A DNA stretch of 64,000 nucleotides, taken from the NCBI GenBank assembly GCA_015179045.1, contig WHUZ01000047.1, forward strand, positions 310,001 through 374,000, written 5' to 3'. Positions 1 through 10,791 of this stretch are shown here, piece after piece. Origin of the DNA: Kalaharituber pfeilii. Taxonomy: Eukaryota > Ascomycota > Pezizomycetes > Pezizales > Pezizaceae. Within the stretch, counting starts at the first letter, position 1. Each line of letters opens with the position of its first letter. Below the pieces are notes generated by a model. That model made no database searches. It was given only the letters and a program-made list of their open reading frames with translations, and was not told the origin of the DNA. The translations under genes were made by a program, and so were the position numbers.

Positions 1-127
1 TTCCGTGGACAATCTGCGAGACGCATTGTTGGTAGTCCTCCTTCGAATTGCCTGAATTAACAAAGGAAAAGTTGAGCTAGCTAGCCCAGATAGTATAACT
101 GACAAAGGAAATATGACAATGAGCGAC

Positions 128-2449
128 TCAATCGTGATGTATGGTACCCGTATAACGTGGTCGTGTTTCAGCTAGGTGTTCTACCGGAGAGACAAAATTT
201 TCACCCTCTTGCGCGAACGGATGTTGCAGAATTTTGTTATGATATCGATCTGTTTGCGGCGGTGTCGAATCGAATTCTCCGAGTGTCGCAACGGTAGGAC
301 TAGGCGGACCATCTTCATCGTCATCATAGTATTTGAGATAACCTATCCTACTGCTCATTCTCCAGCCTGGAGTATGCACTTCCGGATGCTTTTCGAATCC
401 ATCTCGAATGCGACCAGGATCGTTGCCTCCATCCCTATTCTCATCAACTTCACTCATATCTTGCATTGTCTGCTCGCCTCTGTCCAACTCTTCATCTTCA
501 TCTTCCTCTTCAAATACTTCTGGACTTTGGTTCCTTTGGCTATTCTCGATCTTTCCATAGTACTCATCGTCCTCAATTTCATCATCCTCAGGTTCATAAT
601 GATGGCGTAGAGATGTGGTGCTGTTTTTGAATTGTGAAGGGGAAGGATGATTAGACTGTCGACTCATTGACTGCCGACTTATATTCCCGGATTGTCGACT
701 GAATGATTGTCTGCTCAATTTACCAGACAGCCATGAACCCTCGGAATCGATTGAAGCAAGGGTTGAGATAGCGCTGGGAGCGTTCGGAGACACGGCTCTA
801 GTATCATGGCGACGCGTTGTGGAGGCGCTAGATATTACATTTCGCCCTTCAGGGGAGGCATCTGGAGTTGCTGGGCGTGGACACCGAGAGCCTGTCAATC
901 CTCCAGGTACAGTGGGAGAGTCCATCATCGGTTCAGTGGACCGAGAGATAACCGATGGTATGGGCCTTGAGGATCCGGACCGATAGCCAGCTGATCCTTG
1001 CATATGGGAATCATGCCAGCTAGATTGACTTCCTGACCGACTGCCATTATCGTAATGCTCATCCGGACCATGATGAATTGGAATTGTCGGAGCCACAGAG
1101 TAACCTTGCCGTGGATCTCTCCACGCGTGTATTTGGTTCTGTTCTTCACCTTCAGAGTCTGATACAAGGGAAGATTCTCCAGCCCGAATTTTCATGCTTG
1201 TTTGTTCCTTCCGTATTCGAGATGCTGTAGCCTTCTTGAGGAAAGAGGTCCATTTCGCGCGGCCGGCGACATCAGAACTGGTAGGCTGAGACGGTTGGAC
1301 TGCAGAATGATGCAGGGAAATTGGTTCTGGTTCTGGTTCTGGCTGTAGGGTATTGGAGTGCGGAACGTCGGCTTGATGGGACCTTGTGGTGTCGTCATGT
1401 ACCTGTAGATCAGGCTTGGACAAATCTTCAATTGACGGATCCCTCAACCATGACACAGGGGTTTGTGTTCGTGAAGCTACGGTGCGGCTGTAGTCAGTTG
1501 TGCCTCCTAGGACGCGGCCCTCCCTTGGTGATGACGGGCCTGCCAGAGAACTGTCCCCAATCCCCACGTCAGCATCAAACTCTGCTTCCTGCGCTGCCTT
1601 TTGTTTCATTAATCTTCTCTCTAATCTTCGCTCGAGGCGCCGCTGCTCCTCCAGTTTCTTCCTTTCCCTCCGCCTACGGTCCCTTTCCATGGCTTCTCGT
1701 AAGCCTCTGGCATCTAAATTGTCGGCAAGCCCGTCTACCGTGCTGCTCGCTGCTAGTTCATCCTCGGAAACGAGACGGTGCCTACGGCTTGATCCATTGG
1801 CCAATTGAGATTCAGGAGTTGGCGTGGGGTTTTCATAGCCAAAGCGTACCTTTGGTCGTGGTGTAAATATTTCAAACCCTTTCAGCAAAGGTTTCAAGGG
1901 TCTGACGCTGCTGTTTGACGATAGCGACGACGTAATGTCTCTGGCAGGAGGAGGAAAACTAGTTGACCGTTCCTGTCCGAGCCAATTGAATGTACCTCTT
2001 TTAGGCTGTCGCTTTGTTGGTGAGCGACTGAACTTGCTTTTGACCGTTCTCATCTCGGGCGACGAATTCTCTGCGCCCGACGTTGGTGGCGTGATATAAG
2101 CGTTTTGGTCCTTCCGCGACTGATTGGACGGCGTTTTTCTGGTCAGCCTCTTCAGTAAATTTGGTTTATGTGGAAGATGAGTCGAGTCAGAGGAATCTGA
2201 GTTCGTGTGTGAATGCTCCAAGAAGTACGATGCAAAACCGTTCTGGTGATACAACTTCTGGGGATGGAAGGTGGTCCCTGACTGTTCCCGTTGTTGCATA
2301 CCTTCCTCTGGATGAGGTGGGATAGTCTGGCGAGGTTCAGGCTGTTTTCCCTTGGTTTGTCTTGAACCCTCATTTGTACTAGCCTCTCCTTTCTCCACCT
2401 TATCCCCACTGTTTGTTTTCGTCCGCTTCCTAAACGGCCAGAGCGTCAT
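128..2449 (-). CDS. Conserved fungal hypothetical protein, disordered with a basic coiled coil
   Basis: An uninterrupted 773-residue reading frame starts with MTLWPFRKRTK. I recognise no enzymatic domain. What can be seen: a basic N-terminus, long Ser/Pro/Thr/Gln-rich stretches that look disordered, and a highly charged helical segment near residues 250-290 (LREAMERDRRRRERKKLEE onward) that should form a coiled coil. A run of SRQS motifs lies around residues 570-590, and an acidic stretch follows near residues 615-660. The segment FTPRPKVRFG followed by LADNLDARGLREAMERD resembles, from memory, a family of uncharacterised Pezizomycotina proteins starting MSLWPF. The start was chosen because this Met opens the conserved WPF motif. 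It is divergent from the RBR ligase gene across 2.9 kb. Function unknown; an intron or further exon near the window edge cannot be excluded. Confidence 0.75.
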   Translation of the reverse strand: MTLWPFRKRTKTNSGDKVEKGEASTNEGSRQTKGKQPEPRQTIPPHPEEGMQQREQSGTTFHPQKLYHQNGFASYFLEHSHTNSDSSDSTHLPHKPNLLKRLTRKTPSNQSRKDQNAYITPPTSGAENSSPEMRTVKSKFSRSPTKRQPKRGTFNWLGQERSTSFPPPARDITSSLSSNSSVRPLKPLLKGFEIFTPRPKVRFGYENPTPTPESQLANGSSRRHRLVSEDELAASSTVDGLADNLDARGLREAMERDRRRRERKKLEEQRRLERRLERRLMKQKAAQEAEFDADVGIGDSSLAGPSSPREGRVLGGTTDYSRTVASRTQTPVSWLRDPSIEDLSKPDLQVHDDTTRSHQADVPHSNTLQPEPEPEPISLHHSAVQPSQPTSSDVAGRAKWTSFLKKATASRIRKEQTSMKIRAGESSLVSDSEGEEQNQIHAWRDPRQGYSVAPTIPIHHGPDEHYDNGSRSGSQSSWHDSHMQGSAGYRSGSSRPIPSVISRSTEPMMDSPTVPGGLTGSRCPRPATPDASPEGRNVISSASTTRRHDTRAVSPNAPSAISTLASIDSEGSWLSGKLSRQSFSRQSGNISRQSMSRQSNHPSPSQFKNSTTSLRHHYEPEDDEIEDDEYYGKIENSQRNQSPEVFEEEDEDEELDRGEQTMQDMSEVDENRDGGNDPGRIRDGFEKHPEVHTPGWRMSSRIGYLKYYDDDEDGPPSPTVATLGEFDSTPPQTDRYHNKILQHPFAQEGENFVSPVEHLAETRPRYTGTIHHD

Positions 2450-3462
2450 TCTGTGCGATGGCGAGAAAATCTATGCTGCAGTAACACAGTCGGAGACAAT
2501 CGTTGTGGGGTGAATTTTTTATTATGGAACAATTATGAGATCGGGGATGGGACGGGATATTTAAAGATGTTTCGTTTGTAACACAAGGAACAGAATCTGA
2601 TGGTGACGAGGATGATGAGGATTGCGAGGCAGAAAAGAGATTCATCAGCACACCCTTCTCCACGTCGAGTGCAGGACGATTGGCCTGAGAACGCCGGTTA
2701 TAGCAGAACCTAGGTGAGGTGGCTGGCACAGATGGACTCTGTGATTGGGCAGAGGATTGGTCAGTCCGAGTTTTTGAGTTTATGCAAGAGGAGGCAGGAT
2801 GATGAGGCACCGGCAAGCGAGCGAGCAATGGAAAGAGGAGCCAGAGGGTGGAGGTGAACGGGGAAGAGGGGGAGGGGGGAGGGGGGAGGGGGGTGGAATC
2901 AAGATTTGCAGACGCGGTCAGAGGGATTAGAGAGACAGAGAGGAGAGTGAGCGGGGGGGGGGGGGGGGGGGGGGGGAGGGGTAAGTGCAGTGCGGTGTGC
3001 GGTGTGGGGGGACTGGGTGCAGGAGGTTGAGTAGAGTGCTCTACGTGCAGTGCAGCGTCCGTTGCAACTTTTTTTCTACAGGACGAGCAGCGCAGCAGTC
3101 CTGCACGCCAATCCAACAGCGCTGCCGAGAGGATGCGTGCGGTCTGTTGCAGGGAATGGACGCCAAAGAGCCAACGTCCCAAGTGTGATTCGCGCAGCAG
3201 TTCGGAACGCAGCGAGCAGGAGAAGAGAATGAGAATTAGCACGGAGGGGCAGGCTAGGGCTAGGGCGAGTGCAAGAGACAGAGCCATGAGCATGAGAGCC
3301 AACATGTCGGGAAAAAATTTTCAAAGTAAGATTGAAATGCCGGGAATCCTCCATTGTGAGACAGCCGCAGTACCGCTGCGTCCGCGACTAATCAAGGCTT
3401 GCCCGTGCCCAGTCCCGAAGGGCGGGCAGGGGACGAGAACTGGGACCTGCCACGAGTACAAG

Positions 3463-3498
3463 TAGGTACAGTATGTAAAGTAGGTACAGTATGTAAAG
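3463..3498. repeat. 18-bp tandem repeat, two copies
   Basis: The unit TAGGTACAGTATGTAAAG occurs twice with no mismatch and is followed by TA. It lies in the divergent intergenic region. Origin and function are unknown. Confidence 0.85.
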
Positions 3499-4082
3499 TA
3501 CCGAGTCTGCAGCGGCTGTCCTGGGCGTCCCACGCCCGCCTGGCCTGGCGCTGTGCTTCTCTTTTGGCCTGTATCATAAATTAATGGGTGCCAGGTTTCG
3601 AAGGGGGCCCTTGCTACGTGGAAGGCGAGAGCTCAAGTATGATAGGGAGCACCCGTTCGTGAGCGAGCTGCAGAGCTGCAGAGAGGGCAGCACTCCAGGG
3701 ATGCGTCTGCCTCTTTTACTGGGATGGCTCAGTCGGCTTCCACGAGCGGACGACGCATCGCGGGTGCGCTCGCTCGCTGGCCCCGATGTGTTGCCGCCGT
3801 GCCGTGTCGCTCGCTGCTGCCGTGCAAGTAGCAAGTCGTGACACTTGCTGCTCTGCCCTCTGGTTGGAGAGGGCCTGCCCGCCATGCTGCACTGCTGCAC
3901 AGGCCAAGTGCTCGCCTGCTGCCACGAGAGACCCATGCCCTTCATTCGTTGGCGCACGCAAATAAATAAATAAATAAATGCCCACGGCGCGCCGATCTGC
4001 GCCGCTTTCGCCCTAAGCCGAGCTGTCACAGGATTTGTAGCCTAGTGCTCCCGTCTGGAGCCGTGCTGGTGCTCCTTAGGCC

Positions 4083-4121
4083 AGTGCCAAGCGTGCCAAG
4101 CAGTGCCAAGCAGTGCCAAGC
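4083..4121. repeat. Tandem array of a 9-10-bp AGTGCCAAGC unit, four copies
   Basis: Four adjacent copies of (A)GTGCCAAGC are visible, one lacking the leading A. It is a simple tandem array in GC-rich non-coding DNA. Confidence 0.8.
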
Positions 4122-5326
4122 ACCTCTGCCTCCGCGCCTGCCGGGCTCTCACCACTTGCGATAAGCTTACGGCCAGCAGGCGAGCCAGTGCACTCCCCGC
4201 GGGGAAGCGACTTGAGCGCTCCCTCGAGCGGGTATGTCATGACTGCATGGCAATAGCCTCCGACCGCGTGGCCACGAGAGCGGGGACGAGCGATGGAAAG
4301 CGGTGACCAAGAGCTGCTTGGGCCCAGCGAAGGCTGGCGGTCTTGGCGCGGGACTAGGCCAGTGGGCCCAGGGATAACGCGCTCGCGAGCATGCCGAATG
4401 AATCATGCTCTCTCGCGCCGCTCCACGTATTCCCGCCGACGCGTATAGCGCTTGCATGGCTGAGAAGTAGCACTCGCAGAGAGTGAGCAAGTCGGGCGGG
4501 CTGGGTGCTGCGAGAACATTCCTGACGTGCCCTGAGCGCCTCAGGCCCGAAGCTGGCCGGGCCAGACGCTTCTGTGTGCCTGAGGCCGGCCTGAGCTTGA
4601 CAGGCAATCGCTCTCGCTGCAGGCCGGCCCGGCCATTGGGTACGTGCCCATACCTCACGATATGCTTGCGCCAGGGCAGGGCGGGTGCGGCCATGGCCAT
4701 GGGATGGGACGCTGGCACCTAAGTGCGTGCCGCGCAGCAGAAGGGCACCCACTGACGGATGACTCGCGCATGTGCAGCCGGTGCCGCCAACTGCTCACAC
4801 GCTGCGCTGCGCTGCAGGCCATCCCGCCGGCGTCGAGCGCTCGGCCAGGTATCATAAGGTACTGTGTACTTCAACTCACCTCGCCCCTCATGTCGCATGT
4901 CGCTTCTTCGTTCTCCGCCAAGGGCAACCAATTGCAAACTGCCTAGTCTCAACGCTCTGCGTTCAGCCTCATCCCTTAGGCGGCTCGGCTCTCCCGCTCC
5001 TACGGCTCACGTTATGCAGTTTCTCACAGATCTAAGACTCTAGAAGCCTAATCTTATTTTGCGGAAGCCTACTCAAGAGTACTTGTATTTATCCCAGATC
5101 TCGCGCCCCCCCCGCCGCTTCGAAGCAAGGAGCCTCATCGCCCCCTCCACAACCGCGCCGAGACTAACTGCACGACGCAGTTTTGTACCACCCATCAAAA
5201 GGATCACCCCCTCCCCCCCCCCCCCCCCCCCAGCTGACAAAAAGCTCGGCCGGGTTAACAAGCACATCTCAGTGTTGGCTAAGCTTGTTCACCCCATAGA
5301 GGATACGGCCTCGCATTCGGCGCAAC

Positions 5327-7446
5327 ATGCCTCCTTCTGCGGAGCTGGATATTCTCCAGGAAATGTTTAGGGCTTATCCCCAAGAAATGTTATTGGATGC
5401 CTTGGAGAATACCGGGTCAGTAGACGATGCAATAGAGCTGCTTCTGCAATCCAACTTGCCGGCTCTGGGTAACCCTCTGGAACCAGCGGCCATTCAGTTG
5501 CAGGCAGACAACTTCCTCGACGAAGATGCTCTCCGAATGATGGAACAATTTGAAGATGCAATGGGGGAGCAATCAGCCATGATCTCGGAAGACGAATGCA
5601 TTCTCCAAGTTCTCAATGTTTTTCCGGAAGTTTGCACCAAGTTTGTGAGCGAGGTCTATAATGATAATATTGCCCAACAGTCGCAGAATATCGTCGAATA
5701 CATAATCACTTCTCTCCTGGAAAAGGGAGCAAACTACCCTCGCAGCGAAAATCCACGGAAGCGTAAACGGCCTGAGGATATTTCAGAAGACAACAAATAT
5801 GAGTCCAAAAACAGAGAAAACCCACCCCTGGACTACTTTTCCATTGCGTATGTTGCTAGGATGGATTATTTGTGCTGCATCGAGCTGATTTGTTGCGTTA
5901 GGCGAAAGCTGCTCCAACAGGAATTCTCCACTTGTCCAGCCGCCTATATCGATAGGATTCTCACCCAGCACAAGTTTTTGGCCCAAAGCTATGCTGCTCT
6001 TACAGAAGTCGTGCTCTCCTATGACAATCAAGGTGCCAAACCTTTTGAGAAGCTAAAGACGGCTCGGAAAAAGGTGTATGACCATGAGCGAGAGAAGCTA
6101 TCGAAAACCTACAATGAACTTGTTGTGGAATTGGATTATGCGAAGGAGAAGGCCAACATACTCAAGCGTAGGGCAAGCCTAACTTTACTTCAGTACAGAT
6201 TTCTAACAGAACTTTTGCAGGAAACTTGCAGTTAGAGTCGGACGCAGAGTATGCTGCAAAGTTGGACAATGAAGAACACGAAAAGAACGGCATGATGATG
6301 GAATGGTATATATTAAGCTTGATACATTGTTACTTATGTGCTAAAATGTCTGCTGCAGTCAATGTTGCTTCGGCGAATTCCCATTCACACAAATGACACA
6401 ATGCTGCGAAGGCCATCTTTTTTGCCTTGACTGTGCTAGGAGAAATGCTGAGAACGAAGTCGGCAGAGGACGATACCAGCTGTTATGTATGGCTGGATGC
6501 AATGCGGAATTCCCACGGGCGGAGATGCAACGATTCCTCACAGAAAAGCTATTGGCGGCCCTGAGTAAGAACGAGCAAGAAGAGGCACTTCGAATGGCGG
6601 ATCTTGAGGGCCTCACGAAGTGCCCATTCTGTGACTATGCGGCTATTTGTAAGCCCATTGAGGAGGATAAGGAGTTTCGGTGCGAGAACCCAGAGTGTAT
6701 GACACTATTCCTAACGATATCCAAGGAAATGTGAATTCTGAGTAGGAAAATAGGTATGATTGTCAGCTGTCGACATTGTCAGTTGAAGTCGCACATTCCT
6801 CAGACGTGCCAGGAGGCTTCGAAGGACGGAAAGTTGTCTATTCGGCATAAGGTTGAAGAAGCAATGACGGAAGCGCTTGTACGCACTTGCAAGAAATGTG
6901 GGAATAAGTTCATCAAGGAGTCGGGTTGTAATAAGATGTGTTGTACTAGATGTGGGACACTCCAATGGTAAGTACTAGTATTCCCCCACACTGCTGAAGA
7001 TTGTCACATGCTAATGTGGATTTTGCGACAGCTATATTTGCTCCGAAACTATCTCTGGTTATGCACACTTTAACGACCCGTCTCGGGGCGGAAAAGCAAC
7101 AAACAAGTGCCCACTCTTTGATAACACCGAGAAACGACACGAGGATGAAGTCAATAGAGCCGCACAAGCCGCCATGGAGAAAATCAGAGCTGAGAACCCA
7201 TACATCACGGATGAGGACTTGGAAATCAAACTTTCCGAAGCAGTGAAGGAGAATTCTGCAGCTGCGCCTGAAGGGGCGAACAATTGGGTTCCTGCACCTG
7301 TACCGGCGCACGCGTTGCCGTTCATGCCACCGGACCAGAATCCGAATCCGATTGTGAATCTGAATCCGAATGCGAATCACCTAATTATAAATCACTATCA
7401 ATATCCCGCAGGGGGCCAGGCAGAGCACCTGGAGCAGCGCGGCTGA
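5327..7446 (+). CDS. RNF216/TRIAD3-type RING-between-RING E3 ubiquitin ligase
   Basis: Exons: 5327-6167, 6221-6305, 6359-6696, 6754-6967, 7032-7446 (630 aa). The N-terminus has a CUE-like ubiquitin-binding helix set (residues about 5-45) and a second CUE-like segment near 85-130. The second and third exons join to give RING1 (ECQCCFGEFPF...CEGHLFCLDC, about residues 308-335). The in-between-RING follows near 385-445 (CPFCDY ... CENPEC ... CRHCQ). RING2 (CKKCGNKFIKESGCNKMCC, then CGTLQCYIC) carries the catalytic Cys in GCNKMCC, and is followed by the ISGYAHF signature seen in RNF216. RBR ligases pass ubiquitin through a RING2 thioester. Each splice restores a Zn ligand or motif. The C-terminus is uncertain: a proline-rich frame continues to 7697 and can be joined by an alternative intron. 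Confidence 0.9.
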
Positions 7447-7475
7447 GGAGAGTGGCTCATGCGATACGTGCGCAG

Positions 7476-7697
7476 GCTAGGATCCAACACATGCATCACC
7501 AGGCTTACGTCCCGCCTCCTCAGCTGCCATTCGTGCAGCCACCAGCCGCTCCAGCGGTGCCGATGCCGATGCTACCGCGCTTCAGGAGAGGGGTAGCTGA
7601 GCAAGCAGGGCCTGCCGTTTTGCCGGTGATACATCAAGGTCAGGAGGGTCGGGGGTATTTAGCGCAGCCACCTGCCGCAGGACTACCGCAGCAGTAA
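7476..7697 (+). CDS. Possible alternative terminal exon of the RBR ligase (proline-rich tail)
   Basis: A frame different from the simple 3' end stays open from before 7476 to a stop at 7695-7697. It encodes a Pro/Gln/Ala-rich tail (AYVPPPQLPFVQPP and similar). A GTGAAT donor at 7354 (phase 0, after NPNPI) and the GCGCAG acceptor ending at 7475 would join it in frame with a 122-nt intron. Its composition matches the Pro-rich end of the preceding exon. Without this intron the protein ends at 7446. Confidence 0.5.
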   Translation, partial: ARIQHMHHQAYVPPPQLPFVQPPAAPAVPMPMLPRFRRGVAEQAGPAVLPVIHQGQEGRGYLAQPPAAGLPQQ

Positions 7698-8786
7698 GCC
7701 ATCAGGAGGAACAAGAGATAAGATTGAGGGGTAACGTAGAGGAAGCGAGGAAAGATATCAGGCAGGAAAGGTAAGGAAAATATATGTGCGGATGTGGACT
7801 ACAACAGGCGAGGCGTTTAGGATAACTTGCAAAAACAAGCTTTTCGTCTTTTAGTTGTTGATGGGAGAATTGCCATTGTTTTAATTTATTTGGGGAAAAC
7901 TTGGACTTACTTGTTGAATCTCTAAGCAGCGTTTCATCTATGTTTCTGGTTATCTCTCTGTCACCATTTTTTGTTAAATTTTTTTTCTGATGGTATTTTT
8001 ACGAAACTTCGTATATTTCACGTTTTAACTTCATTATATATACATACTGGTTATGTTTGTGTTTGTGTTTGGCCTTTGGCTTTGTATTAAGTCTTTTGTA
8101 ATGTTTTTTCTTTGTTGTTGTTTGGTTGCTTCTTTTTTAAGAGAGGTGGAAGCGAATGGTGGAAAATCAAGTGTAGAAAGCGATACCTTAGGTGTTTTTT
8201 GGTAATCTGCTAGGGATCATATCAGCTACATATATGTATGTATATGTGTGTGTGGGTTCGTCCATGGAGTATGGGGTTGGGGAGAAGCGATTTTATGGTT
8301 GCTCAATTGTTAGTTGGCTTTTAGTCTTCTTTTTGAATTACAAGGTAAATACTCAATCTTTGCAATTGAAAGCAAGCGTGAGTGCCAAAGGAAAGTGAAG
8401 CATAAACATGTATTTTTCGAGTTGACAGGTTCGTTAAGACTACCTGATTCGTATTAGCTCCACCACAGATCTCCCATCTGTTCCTATCCTAAATAGGGAG
8501 ACACAACTCTCGCTCTCATGTCCCTAGTCCGCGTGCAACGTTACTCTCCACGTCCTCCAAGCTCCCTTCCACTCCGCCCCGGCCCCGACCGCGCCCATCT
8601 CCCGCAGCCTCTTTCACCAGCCCATCTTATGAACCGGTAACCGCCTGTATTTACTCGTAGCATTGCCATCTGTCACCGCCAATTCTTTCAAACTCGCTCA
8701 ACTCACACGCAACAACCACTCATCAACCATCCAAAGTTACGCAAACTGCACTGTCCCGATTCGGCGCCCATTTCCCAATACTCACC
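7698..8786. other. Intergenic: 3' flank of the RBR ligase and promoter of the TMEM42-like gene
   Basis: The first 700 bp are T-rich with TTTT and TATATA stretches typical of a fungal 3' untranslated region and terminator. The last 250 bp are CT-rich (CTCCACGTCCTCCAAG type), like a leader or promoter. I see no coding region or RNA gene. Confidence 0.5.
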
Positions 8787-9564
8787 ATGAAGTGGCTCCC
8801 TCTCTCGCTCCTCTCGGGCCTTGCCGCGGCCTTCAATGGCCTCTTCGCCAAGCTTGTGACGACCGAACTGACGACGAATATCTCCATTTCCGTGGCGGAC
8901 TTTTTCGGTGTAAGTATAGATGATGCGGGTGCGCGGTGGATTGTGGAAGGTGTAGTGAGGGCGGTGTTTTTTGGGCTCAATTTGGGGTTCAATGCTGTGG
9001 TATGTAAATTCATTCATCCAGTGACATTTAGATGGGGGAGGCTAATATATTTTATAATGGGGGGTGTGGTAGATGTGGGCCCTCTTCACAGCGGCGCTAG
9101 CAAAGGGTAGTTCGGCGACAAAAGTTTCAGTCGTGAATACGAGTGCAAATTTCCTCGTACGTTTTCAAACCCCCTCCCTTCCTTGAGCGCAGAGAGACAA
9201 GGTAAGGAAGGGCTAAAAACCAAGGATTTGATATATATAGCTTACCGCGTTCCTGGGATTCCTGGTATTTGGCGAAAAGCTGCCGGGGATGTGGTGGTTT
9301 GGGGCGACGCTGTTGGTAGGGGGAAATGTAGTGATTGGGAGGAGGGATAAGGACGAAGGAGTGGTTAAGGGGGATGGGTACGTTGCGTTGGGGCAGGATG
9401 AAAGAGAGGGAGAGAGAGAGGTGGTGAGGGAGTTAGGAGAGATTGGAGCGGAGGGGAGTGGAAGTGTGAGCGGGAGCGGGAGTGGGAGTGAAGTGGAGGT
9501 TGAGGGGGAATTGAGAGGAAGGAAAGGGAAGGGGAGGGAGAGGGGAAGGGAGAGAAATGAATAG
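8787..9564 (+). CDS. TMEM42: TMEM42-like small multi-spanning membrane protein (EamA/DMT superfamily)
   Basis: Exons: 8787-8999, 9073-9156, 9241-9564 (206 aa). The start MKWLPLSLLSGLAAAFNG opens a hydrophobic helix. Further helices are GVVRAVFFGLNLGFNAVM, joined to WALFTAALAKG across the first intron, and NTSANFLLTAFLGFLVFGE, restored across the second. GMWWFGATLLVGGNVVIG is the last helix. The NTSANF..FLVFGE segment and order of helices match TMEM42, a half-size relative of drug/metabolite transporters. After the last helix a soluble tail of about 75 residues is rich in Asp, Glu, Gly and Ser (repeated GSGSGS). Substrate and subcellular site are unknown. The membrane core is well supported; the long tail could be partly non-conserved. 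Confidence 0.85.
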
Positions 9565-10180
9565 ACATAGGGTGGTATCAAAAAGCAGGATTGAGGATGA
9601 GCTCTATATAATCTATGAAATATAAACTTTGAAGATACCAGTATACATTTTGCATATCTATCATACGGAACCAGTATTTTGGGAAACAGTATTTTGGGAA
9701 CCTTTGGAGTTCCATTAACCCCCCCCTCTCTGGTCGCCTTTGCAAATATAATATATAAAGTAAAAGGGAAATCAAAACGATGTTGCAACCGTTTGCTTTT
9801 GGAGTCTGCTGGATGTGTCTATCTATGTACGGTAAGGGAAGTACTTAATATCTACTTCGTAAGTTTCGTAAGTTTTGTTGCTGCATGCTAGATACTAGAA
9901 TGTAGTAGTTAATTTTTTAGAGCAAGCGGACTACAGTAATAGTAGATTATGTATGTTTTCGAATTTCGTGACAACGTACATCCCTAGCGTCGAGAATAGG
10001 GTGTGGGGGGTGGGTGCTGAGTTCAGGGTAAGCACGTCGAATAAGTATATAAAAGATACAGTGAAACAATTTGGGGTAATTAAAGTGAAGACTGGAATTA
10101 CGGTAATCTGATTTGGCTTTTTGGAAGTTAAGAAAAAGAAAAAGAAAGGGGGGGATAACCGTGTAACTCAAATAGTAGCC

Positions 10181-10214
<34 letters not shown>

Positions 10215-10681
10215 TTCCATCTTTTAGATATAGTAAATATCTTGAACTTTTATTGAAAAAAAAAATAAAATAAAGTTGTTTCTGGACGTTGCTGCGAAGA
10301 ATTAAGCACGAGGGTTGAAGTCTCCCACAGGGACAAGATTTCTCCGCATATGGTTGAATTCGGTTATCGTTGATTTGTTTTAGCTAGATAAAGTACCTGA
10401 CTTCATCGGAACAGTCACAGCCATCAACGACAGCAACCATCATCGGTAGCATTCATTATTAGCGGTAGTGAAAGCTATCTCCGACAGTGATTATCGTCAA
10501 CAACAGTCATTACCGGCAGCAGCAAAGGATATCTTTGAATAATAGCCATCATCAGCAGCAGCTATTATTAGCAGTAGCTATCGTTAGTATCAGCAAAATA
10601 TCTCAGAGATTGATAGTCTGCAATTGGTCTTGTGCAAAAAAGAAAGCTAAACATTAATAGGGAAATGCTCTAATCTCAGGT

Positions 10682-10735
10682 TAATCGGTAGCAGTAATTA
10701 TCGGTAGCAGCCATCAACAGCAACAGCCATCATCA
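10682..10735 (+). repeat. Inverted repeat, left arm (triplet-rich)
   Basis: This segment (GTAGCAGTAATTATC core, then CATCAACAGCAACAG) matches the reverse complement of 11291-11344, where the core reads GGCAGCGGTAATTATC and CATCAACAACAGCAAG. Similarity by eye is about 75-80 percent. Confidence 0.6.
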
Positions 10736-10791
10736 TCGGCATAGAACTGGACTTGTTGTTTGCGAAAATCGAACTGTTGATTTTCTCTCTA
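10735..10791 (+). repeat. Dispersed direct repeat, copy 1
   Basis: The segment starting ATCGGCATAGAACTGGACTT and ending near CGAACTGTTGAT recurs at 11251-11296 in the same orientation with a few substitutions. A shorter inverted piece (AAGTCCAGTTCT) occurs near 11412-11423. Confidence 0.75.

Larger units (their letters stand above)
2450..5326. other. Gene-free divergent intergenic region, GC-rich and low-complexity
   Basis: About 2.9 kb separates two divergent starts. It holds a G24 run (2953-2976), GGGGA-type repeats (2865-2890), an 18-bp tandem repeat (3463-3498), a tandem GTGCCAAGC array (4083-4121), a short AAAT repeat (3960-3978) and a C19 run (5213-5231) about 95 bp before the downstream start codon. 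The 3.5-5.0 kb part is GC-rich with many CpG. Open frames occur in all six phases but none has protein-like composition, so I call no gene. It presumably holds promoters and 5' leaders of both flanking genes. Confidence 0.6.

Noticed and set aside
1321..1866. 181-codon plus-strand frame antisense to the first gene
   Set aside because: It is the mirror of the longer minus-strand protein and has no family features or start context.
4167..4718. 183-codon minus-strand frame in GC-rich DNA
   Set aside because: Ala/Arg/Pro-rich sequence typical of stop-poor GC islands; overlapping frames on both strands are equally open.
9213..9788. 191-codon minus-strand frame overlapping the TMEM42-like gene
   Set aside because: Ser/Pro/Leu repeats are the antisense of the GSGSGS-encoding tail and last exon.
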